Under the pieces are notes generated by a model. It was not told where the DNA came from. It did not search any database and worked only from the letters and a program-made list of their open reading frames with translations. DNA of 64,000 bases, taken from contig JAXCGZ010005665.1 in assembly GCA_037179515.1 (NCBI GenBank), positions 97,501-161,500 of the forward strand, given 5' to 3'. A program made the translations under genes and the position numbers. Shown here one piece after another: positions 56,387 through 64,000 of the stretch. Source of the DNA: Halocaridina rubra. Taxonomy: Eukaryota; Arthropoda; Malacostraca; Decapoda; Atyidae. Position 1 is the stretch's first letter. Each line of letters starts with the position of its first letter.

Positions 56387-56472
56387 TTAGTTGACTTTAC
56401 CAAAATATTCAAGGGATCCTTTAGGGTCTGGCTTGATGGTTGGAGAGTCTGGTTGCCAACTGGCCGGACACA
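56387..56472 (-). CDS. PRDX3: PRDX3 coding exon 5 (resolving cysteine and YF tail)
   Basis: Acceptor ACTTCAG. Codes for [17 protein letters not shown], then [10 protein letters not shown] and TAA, residues 201-228. It contains the resolving Cys202 and the C-terminal YF motif. An overlapping open frame of 77 codons on the same strand is out of frame with the gene. Confidence 0.95.
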
Positions 56473-59400
56473 CTGAAGTAAAAAAGGGAAGAAAAAATTA
56501 TTCATTATTCAAAATATCATGTAAGATTCTGAAATTCCCCCTAAGCTGTAAAGCAGTCATATCCTCAACCAATGCTGCAATTAACCTCTTCTCTGGCACT
56601 GACGAAATATCTCATTTTTCCTAGTCTACCATTTTTTGGCAAACACGTAATATCTCGTTAAAAATTAACCATTTAAAATTACGCTTTTGAAGAAGTATTC
56701 TCAACCATTCTGGCTCTCCTTGTGCCTTTCTAAAGAGATGAGTATTTTTGTAAAATCCTTCGTCCACTAAACCCACTTACAGCATCTTACTTTTCTCGAT
56801 AATTTCTCACTTAACACATCTGGAACTGTTAAGTTATTAGAAATTATATGCCAGTGAAGGAATTAAATTAGAAAAAAATAAATTGTTTCATTGTTCAAAA
56901 TGCCGTTTAGGAATCTGGTACTCTCACAACACTGGAGAGCAATAGCATTTTAAATCAATACTGTAAAACAACCAAAAGTAAATCTCTATTTTTCTGAAGC
57001 AGATAGTTACAAATACGTAAAGCAATAATGAGAATTTTTGCCATATTCTAAACTTATAATAGTAGAAACTGTACAAAACACTGAGTTCCATGGAAGTTTG
57101 TCTTACTCATAATTTTCCAGATATATAATTGGATCCATGATAAACAGAGTACATAAACTCAACTATGCAACGCAGGTTTTAAAAAAACGCAAATGTGTTA
57201 TGATACCCATAGATAAACTAATCCTCTCAATACAAAACCCCTTGCATATTCTGTGTAATAGAGCACTATGATATATTAAATAACCTATATTATTTGATCA
57301 AAGCACATAAAACAAATTAAGTTACAATAATCCTCACCTTCACCATGCTCAGCTACAAACTGGAAGGCTTTTAACAGTCTTAAAGTTTCTTCGACGGAAC
57401 GACCGACGGGCAGGTCGTTAACGCTCATATGCTTAACAATGCCTTCGGGATCAATAAGGAATAGGCCTCGCAGTGCAATGCCGTCGTTTTCCAGCAACAC
57501 GCCATAATCACGCGAGATTGTCTTTCCAAAATCAGCTAACAGGGGGTAGTTCAAACCACCAAGACCGCCTTGCTGTCATGCAAAAAGCATTATAATAATA
57601 ATGAACTGAACGAGCAATAGCATTTATTCTTAAGTAGTTTTTTATGTGTCACTATTAATCCCCAATATGGGAGTAGATACAGACAGGTAGGAGCTGGGGA
57701 ATTAAGGCTGGATGGCCTGCCTAACAACCCGCAGTAGGCACGATCATGGGTATGTCACTTCCCTAGTCAAGTGCTCTAACCACCGTTCTACCGTGATCCT
57801 CTTTTTTTTCTTTACTAATTGTTAACATTCAGTTTTTCAAGTTTAATTACTGAAGATTGTTTACTAATTAGCTGGCACTAATGTCCTTGTTAGCGATATA
57901 TCTTGCAGTATTCTCACTAAATGTTAAGTAAATTTACTGTAAAAAAGTGAAAGCACTTTTAAAGTGAAGGTGGTTTTGAATTATAGCTCTTACGAGAAAA
58001 TTAAAGCTCCAAATGAAACAGAATTAAAGCTTTAAGTGAAAAAGTGTATGCTAGTGACAGAAGCTCTGGCTTGGATATTCAGCTTTTTTTTCCTTTTTTT
58101 TGTCTCTACGTCATATGAAAGCTTCCCCTCTAACACTGTAACTTACTTTTCTAGACATGTTCATCCATGAAAAGTGAGAAAAATTAAAATTTAATGGATG
58201 CTTTCATCTCTAATACTGTAACTCGCTTTTCTGAACATATTTATCCATGCCAAATGAGAGAAATGAAAATGAAAATGGGAGAATTCCCCTCTAATACTGT
58301 AACTCAATCTTCTAGACATATCTATCTATGATAAAAAAAAGAGAGAAATGGAAATTGAATGGAAGATTCCCCTCTAACACTGGAACTCACTTTTCTTGAC
58401 ATACCAGTAATTATCCATACCAAATGAGAATACGGAAATCAAACGAATGATTTTCATCTTTAATACTGTAACTCACTTTTCTGGACATATTTATCCATGC
58501 CAAATGGGAGAAATGAAAATACAAATGGAAGAATTCCTCTCTAATACTGTAACTCACTTTTCTGGACATATTTATCCATGCCAAATGGGAGAAATGGGAG
58601 TCCGTTGACACACCAACGATCTCACAATTAAGGGCTTTGAAAGCTGCGGTTTGCTCACTAAATGCAATTAATTCAGTTGGACACACAAAAGTGCTGAAAT
58701 TAAACAAAGTTATGCATTATCCTCTTAAAAAAATCTATGGAGTTATTATACGCATCAACTACATTATTAGAGAACTTTTCCCCATATTCTAGTATGTGCA
58801 AAGCTGTAGGAAAGATGCATAATTGTAATTTCTTGTCCTAATGTTATGGAAGAATAGGAGCATCATCTCATTATATATCTACATTTCTGAATTCTTCTCG
58901 TCAATAAGATAGTTATTAATACTAACTATATCTTACAAAATATTCTAGTTTCACAATAAAGTAAGAACTGTGAGGATACTATGCAATAGTAAAAACATAC
59001 ATATGCACTGTATATGCTCAATAACCTGTATAAGCAAAAATGATATACAGTATATTATCTATACTTCAGATCCATACTTCAAACTTCATTGACTGGGATT
59101 GTATGGTCAAGGTTCAATTTCTAAACTACAAAAGTAAGAAATTACTTCCTATCAAGTATGAAAACAATTACAATACTGACAAATCTAATGGATAGAAGAA
59201 CCTCTTATCAAGGATGAAATCAATTACAGTACTCACAAATCTAAAGGATAAAAGAAGAGTACAAGATATTTTCCCTTAAAATCTTCAAGAGAAATCTCTT
59301 TGAATTGGCCATTCACAACGGCTTGCGCTTTGAAGGCCGGTGCCGGCTGAGTCACAGCAGCTGCCAAACACTGCTTTGAAGTAGAGAGCGGACGATGAAA

Positions 59401-60564
59401 TGATCTCCCGGTTAAAGCAGCAGTGCGAGAAGCCTGAATTAAAGGTAAATTGAATTAAATGACATCAAGTAAATAAAATTTTATTTTCAGTTTCACAAAT
59501 TAACAGCTAATTGGACGGCTCAAAGACATATACAGTACAATTGCATGATAATAATGTACTATTTATATGTCACAAATACTCCTCATATGAATGGCGAAGG
59601 ACATACATGCTAGAGCCCTAGGATCAAGCCTGCATGCCCTTCCTAATGTCCTGCGGTGGGATCGAACCTGCATTAGTCCCTTCCTGAATTGAGCAATCAA
59701 ATAAGTCACAGTATACAACTGAGGGGGGTCCCTCGCCGGTTAGGGATGGTCAACACTATTTGTTCCAGGTTAGGATGTATATTACATCCTCTCCTGGTTT
59801 GCAACCGTATTCCTCATAGCCTAACTGGTGAGGATGATGAAGATGAATAATCACAAAAAAAGAAACACAGTTCAAAATTTGCTTGTATCAAGGTAAAGTC
59901 CATAGGAAAAATAATTACTGTATCTGGAACTTCTTAACCAGTGTACAGTACATGAAATTTATTCTTCACGTGTTATGTAACACTATTAAGCCTCATTATT
60001 GGGAGGACATACACTGATTAGAGCTGGGAAATTAAGGATGGATGCAGTTCTTAATGCCCTGTGGTAGGCTCCATTGCTGGTCTGTCACCTCCCTTGTAGA
60101 GTTTTGAACCACTGAACTACTGCGGTCCCCGCCAGTGTATGAAATATAAAACTCCAATAATTAGGTTGGGGTGAGGGGTGAGGAGAAAGCAGGAAATAAA
60201 CAGCCAAAACAACTAGAGAACCTTTAACATCTGATTACATCCTAACTTGGTATATAATTACTTCCAATCATTAAGTTTTGAAAAATTTTCATAAAATGCT
60301 ATATGGTTAGATCAGTTAGTTTACTTAACCCCCCCCCAGTTAAAAAATGACTTGGTAATTGAAATTATTAGAAATTTTAGTTGTCTTAGATATTATTTCA
60401 ATGTTGTGTATCTTCAATTTACTTTGAGGGCTATATTAAAACATTTACTCCCAACATGACCTTGTGTAAAGGTCAGCTATTCTGCTTGACTTACCCACAA
60501 GCTCCTGCATCTGGGTTAAAGTGAGTAATTCTGGACAAAGAGTTCAGGGATAGGTTTGTAAAAA

Positions 60565-60596
<32 letters not shown>

Positions 60597-61611
60597 AAAA
60601 AAAAAAAAAACCCGTTGACAATCACTGGTTCTACAGTAGCGCAGGGCTTAGAGCATTCAACTTGGGAAGTGAAAATTAAATGCTTAAGCAAACCCCCTGA
60701 CATTTGGAAGGGCATCTAGGCTTCATTCCCCAGCTCCAACCGGTCTGTGTTCACCCCCATTCATTAAAGGGGATTAAGAGACATAACATGACAAAAAACT
60801 ACTCTGACAGTAACTGATTTAAACCAAGCTTAAGATATTTCGTGTGGTACATGTTTACTTTCACACCCCAACGAGTCAAATCAAAAGAAACACTTAAAGA
60901 GTGTAAAAAAAAAAAAAATGCTTTATTTTATGATTCATGTGTCACTATTAATTCCAATTGGAGAGGGGGTGAACAGACAGGTTGAAGCTGTGGTATGTGA
61001 GCTGAATGCCCTTCCTAAAGCCCTGCGGTGGGTTCGAATACGGGTTGTGATATCCCGAGCAGTGCTCTACCGCGAGACCCTAACACAAGTAATAACAGTA
61101 CTCTTGTTGGTCCAGTTTTACGTCACGGACTCCCTTTTCTACCAAGGGCTAGGACGGTTGCCTTCTTGCGAATGTATGCCCTTACTAACCTCAGACCGTG
61201 ACGGGGCACGAACCCTCGACCTGACGCCTCAAAGTCGCGGACGCTACCGCTTGAGCCACGGTGACTACACAAGTAATAATAGTACTCTCAATGATCAATT
61301 CATTCCTTAACTCTTAGTGAACTAACAATGCCAACCCAACCTAACATAACAAATTCCATGAGATTCTATTTTTTAGCTGGGCTGTGAATGAAATTATTTA
61401 CGAAACTTAGAGAAAAATTATGGAAGGAACACAAGAGATACGATAAGCCATTAAAGATATCTAACCTTTGGCCAGCAAACTTACATCATGTACAGGTGCT
61501 ACGTACAATCGCACGATGTACAATTACCATGTTTAATTTCTTATATAATATATATTACTATGTCCAATCCATACTCACTGTCAAAGCCATACGTCTCAAT
61601 ATTCCAGCCAT
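56387..61611 (-). CDS. PRDX3: Mitochondrial thioredoxin-dependent peroxiredoxin 3, five coding exons
   Basis: Typical 2-Cys peroxiredoxin that reduces H2O2 and organic peroxides in the mitochondrial matrix, recycled by thioredoxin-2. Join: 61611-61579, 59433-59237, 58693-58558, 57572-57338, 56472-56387. All introns are GT-AG, phases match, 228 residues (human 256). N-terminus [11 protein letters not shown] plus ...[12 protein letters not shown] is Arg/Ser/Ala-rich without acids, as expected of a presequence. Mature part: [34 protein letters not shown] with peroxidatic Cys81 and triad residues Pro74, Thr78 and Arg157, [11 protein letters not shown] at 108-118, GGLG at 124-127, resolving Cys202 in VCP, and YF at 223-224. 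GGLG and YF together mark the hyperoxidation-sensitive eukaryotic type. Compared with cytosolic PRDX1/2, the presequence and the VAEHGE-VCPASW tail favour PRDX3. Intron 1 carries several SINEs and intron 3 a tandem array of exon 3 edge copies. Confidence 0.96.
57338..57572 (-). CDS. PRDX3: PRDX3 coding exon 4 (GGLG motif, catalytic Arg)
   Basis: Acceptor ATGACAG and donor GTGAGG. Codes for residues 123-200: [41 protein letters not shown] with Arg157, [17 protein letters not shown], and [10 protein letters not shown]. The reading frame continues into the intron (GEDYC...), but family similarity ends at the donor. Confidence 0.96.
57640..57805 (-). mobile_element. tRNA-derived SINE, family 1, in PRDX3 intron 3
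   Basis: tgtgtcactattaatcccca, gtaggagctggggaattaag, gctggatggcctgcctaaca, agtgctctaaccaccgttct; lies between exon 4 and the exon 3 edge array. Confidence 0.75.
58105..58610. repeat. Tandem array of PRDX3 exon 3 end and donor copies (80-86 bp period)
   Basis: The block taatactgtaactcactttt, ctggacatatttatccatgc, caaatgggagaaatg, which is the exon 3 end plus donor at 58541-58600, recurs with its actgta anchor at 58465, 58379, 58296, 58215 and 58135 (58546 in the exon). Donor GTGAGT is intact in the first two copies and altered in the rest. Confidence 0.85.
58558..58693 (-). CDS. PRDX3: PRDX3 coding exon 3 (peroxidatic cysteine)
   Basis: Acceptor AATTTCAG and donor GTGAGT. Codes for residues 77-122, [15 protein letters not shown] through [13 protein letters not shown]. 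The 3' end, with its donor, is repeated about five times downstream in the intron at 80-86 bp spacing, and the reading frame stays open through the first extra copy. Confidence 0.96.
59125..59250. repeat. Duplicated PRDX3 exon 2 donor region (56 bp period)
   Basis: tcaattacagtactcacaaa, tctaaaggataaaagaaga at the exon 2 end is matched by caattacaatactgacaaat, ctaatggatagaagaacctc 56 bases away. The copied donor has changed from GTGAGT to GTCAGT. Confidence 0.7.
59237..59433 (-). CDS. PRDX3: PRDX3 coding exon 2 (presequence end, beta strands before the active site)
   Basis: Acceptor TAATTCAG and donor GTGAGT. Codes for residues 12-76, from [14 protein letters not shown] to FFYPLD, and splits the Phe codon before the active-site motif. 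A decayed copy of the exon end and donor lies 56 bp further into the intron. Confidence 0.95.
59560..59705 (-). mobile_element. tRNA-derived SINE, family 1, in PRDX3 intron 1
   Basis: tatgtcacaaatactcctca, tgccct-tcctaatgtcctgc, ggtgggatcgaacctgcatt, then a decayed head. Confidence 0.65.
59970..60135 (-). mobile_element. tRNA-derived SINE, family 1, in PRDX3 intron 1
   Basis: gtaacactattaagcctcat, tagagctgggaaattaagga, ctccattgctggtctgtcac, tgaaccactgaactactgcg. Confidence 0.7.
60559..60610. repeat. Interrupted poly(A) tract
   Basis: Two A runs separated by a single G, in PRDX3 intron 1; they immediately precede a plus-strand SINE, so not its tail. Confidence 0.9.
60625..60795 (+). mobile_element. 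tRNA-derived SINE, family 1, in PRDX3 intron 1
   Basis: ggttctacagtagcgcaggg, cttagagcattcaacttggg, aagggcatctaggcttcatt, ccccagctccaaccggtctg. It directly follows an interrupted poly(A) tract (60559-60610). Confidence 0.7.
60930..61085 (-). mobile_element. tRNA-derived SINE, family 1, in PRDX3 intron 1
   Basis: gattcatgtgtcactattaa, gaacagacaggttgaagctg, ccttcctaaagccctgcggt, gggttcgaatacgggttgtg, cagtgctctaccgcgagacc. Confidence 0.75.
61105..61266 (-). mobile_element. Family 2 SINE with 22 bp target duplication, PRDX3 intron 1
   Basis: Flanking repeats acacaagtaataacagtact+ct (61083-61104) and acacaagtaataatagtact+ct (61267-61288) differ by one base. Intact head ctaccgcttgagccacggtg and B box antisense cgaaccctcgacc, so a recent insertion. 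Confidence 0.85.
61579..61611 (-). CDS. PRDX3: PRDX3 coding exon 1 (start of mitochondrial presequence)
   Basis: Eleven codons ([11 protein letters not shown]) followed by donor GTGAGT, in phase 0 with exon 2. Chosen because it is an ATG upstream on the same strand that supplies a basic, acid-free start, a donor and the correct phase. An additional upstream start or 5' UTR intron cannot be excluded. Confidence 0.75.
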
Positions 61612-61880
61612 TTTTATGAAAGCAATTTCACCCCGGTGTGAATTCTAAAGGACTCAGGTATTGACTGCTCCAAATTCCGTCTTGAATGTTCAAGAAGAAT
61701 TCAGAATGTTTTTATTTTATTTTATATTATTTTTATTTTTATTACAGTTCTCATAATTTGTAGACTCATTTCAATATAGAAAAATCAATGTAAGCTATAT
61801 AGCATGCTTAGGTAAATACATAGTTAGCTGTTTCTAAATTTATATATGGTAGGATGTTTATTTAGGATTTAAATATAGAT

Positions 61881-62032
<152 letters not shown>

Positions 62033-62039
62033 TTATGAT

Positions 62040-64000
62040 ATATTTTTAAGGTCTTTAAATTTATATATCATAGAATATATTAAAGGCAATGGTATATATT
62101 ATTGATCTGAGGCAATGGTATGCATAGACTAAAATGTAATATATTATATGTAATAATATACCTCATACAGACAACAATAACGATAAATAAAATTAAAAAA
62201 GATATATTATCTTATCATATCCTATTCAGCTTACAGCCTTCAGTATGTTGTATATTTTTGGTAATGATATAAGTTCATGTCTACACATTCAAAGCATAGT
62301 TTTTTTTTTCTTCACAGCCTGTACATTTCAGTTAAGTCTGAAGTCTCTCTTTACAAAAGAAAAAACCTGATCAACTGGAGAAAACCCACCTCAGAGCCAC
62401 CAACTGGAGAAACAACGTATAGCAGACATCTATATAAGATATAGGACTGTTAATAGTACCATAATGTTAGGTTAGATATCTATTGGTTAGTTATGTTAAC
62501 TAAAGCCAGTTAACCATAATGCGAGGAGCATTTTCTTGTAATCTTTTTTTTATTTAATTCACAATGGGGGATCTGAATGGCTAATATGTATTAATGCACT
62601 TTTATAATGGCATTTTTTTCGTTATATATGATTACAGAGACTGACAAATAATCAAAATTACTCTATGTATATTACTTTCCAAAACTAATATATTATTAGC
62701 TAATGTCATTTCATAAATATATTACATTGCACTGCGAGCATAAAAACGCTACAATAAAGTTCTTTTCTTTTATTCTTTTATTTTATTAACATTCCGAGCA
62801 TTTTTATCTAGAAAAGGTATGGGAGGCTTTCTCTTCTATGACGTCACACGAAAAGGCCCCATGCGTTCATAAACACAGTGGAAGGATATATTTTTGTCCA
62901 CCGACATCATTTAGGGATTTAGAGATACATCAGAGCCAGGTATATATGTATTTTCCGATTTAAATATGTAGATATATTAAAATTAATGTGTAATAACATA
63001 TTTCTAGCATAAATCCTCCGTTAATAGAGCTGGGTAGTGTTTCACAAACTTGAGATGAAACACCCCAATGCGGCCCATTTGGTAATGAGATTTTGACCTC
63101 ACTGACCTAGCTTTCTCGGTTTTTTTGACCTCTTACAACGTAATTTTGGCCTCGAAATTATATATATTTTATATAGCAAGTGCCTTTAGATTATAATCCC
63201 AATAACTGTCATTAATGATGAAAAATAGATTGCCCATTGCATAACATGATTTTCGTGTATATGTTTCCAAAGCCCAATGCTGGGTAAGTTTAACAGGGGT
63301 ACGTAAAATTGCCCTTTATGACATTGCCACACAAGGTAATTGCCCCAACTCTTAATGCAAAACCGGACACTTATCCCTTGATAATATTACATTCTAAGGG
63401 GCAATTGCCCCACATCCAAGGTACTGTTTTGCCTTGATAAACCAGATAGATTTACCTGGAATTGAAATAAAACATTCCATTGAATATTTCCCTAATCAAA
63501 ATGAAGCTTTTTTAATGAATTACGTGATTTGGTCTGCGTTGATGTGTTACTGAGTTTTGTTTTCATTATTAGAATGCCAAAGTTTATTATGAAATCTTGA
63601 CATTCAAATTAATATGGAAGTCATAGAGTGCCAAACCGGGAAACTTGGAATTTTTCATTAGTATACAAACCTGTAACAAAAAAGTAGCAGGAGCTGGCCA
63701 TAAGGATTTGTGGATATTTTCACTGCTGACCTGGGGTAACACCCTGTTGGGGGGTTTCAAAAAACGAAAGATTTAAATTTATTGATAAACATCTTGGAAT
63801 ATGTACACTCTCCGTCATACGAGCGAGTTAGTTTCCAGAAGTCAGTTCGTTAGTTGTGTTGCACAGTGCATACATATACAGTACTGTACAGTACTTAGGC
63901 TTAAGACACTTAACTACTACATAGAACATAAAGTATACTGTATTAATGAATGTTATGCAGTAATATTAATGTAATAATACAGTACAGTACAATAATACGA
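62040..64000. other. AT-rich sequence upstream of PRDX3, no gene seen
   Basis: A short duplicated gatcaactggagaaa / caccaactggagaaac pair at 62371 and 62398, and a tacagtactgtacagtactt palindrome at 63879. No exon recognised. Confidence 0.4.

Noticed and set aside
57285..57337. Extension of the PRDX3 exon 4 frame ([11 protein letters not shown])
   Set aside because: Follows the donor and lacks family similarity; exon 5 joins in phase and restores VCP.

Overview
This is a eukaryotic, repeat-saturated window, most likely from a decapod crustacean. The basis is very long dinucleotide and trinucleotide microsatellites, many tRNA-derived SINEs, several LINE lineages, and two split genes whose translations are clearly metazoan. 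The species cannot be named from the sequence.

Two complete protein-coding genes can be assembled exon by exon, both on the minus strand. CHP1 (calcineurin B homologous protein 1, an EF-hand cofactor of Na+/H+ exchangers) has five coding exons between 42296 and 49272 that join in phase to 189 residues. PRDX3 (mitochondrial 2-Cys peroxiredoxin) has five coding exons between 56387 and 61611 that join in phase to 228 residues, with a mitochondrial presequence, both active cysteines and the GGLG and YF motifs. A third minus-strand exon (36217-37078) codes for about 287 residues of an unrecognised Arg/Ser-rich protein and ends at a good splice donor; its downstream exons were not found. The two named genes have unrelated functions and nothing suggests they act together.

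Layout. 0.2-12 kb: RTE-like LINE remnant, an ~83 bp minisatellite (3.6-4.4 kb), a polypurine block (5.1-5.4 kb), SINEs, and a hAT transposase remnant between duplicated (GA)n modules (11-12 kb). 12-36 kb: SINE families, microsatellites, and two LINE 3' ends (28.6-29.3 kb and 34.3-34.8 kb). 36-37 kb: orphan exon. 41-49 kb: CHP1, with a LINE in intron 1 and repeats in the other introns. 50-55 kb: giant (AT)n tracts and two head-to-tail Jockey/CR1-like LINE copies, one split by a SINE. 56-61.6 kb: PRDX3. 61.6-64 kb: AT-rich sequence without recognisable genes.

The most interesting signal is that four exon edges in the two genes (CHP1 exon 3 acceptor, CHP1 last exon, PRDX3 exon 2 donor, PRDX3 exon 3 donor) form one end of a tandem array whose further units are decaying copies of that exon edge, running into the intron or 3' flank. 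In PRDX3 the first decayed copy keeps an intact donor 81 nt (27 codons, no stop) downstream of the real one, so a longer in-frame isoform is formally possible. A second theme is that several LINE 3' ends run straight into microsatellites, and one SINE family shares its 3' tail with a LINE present in the window.
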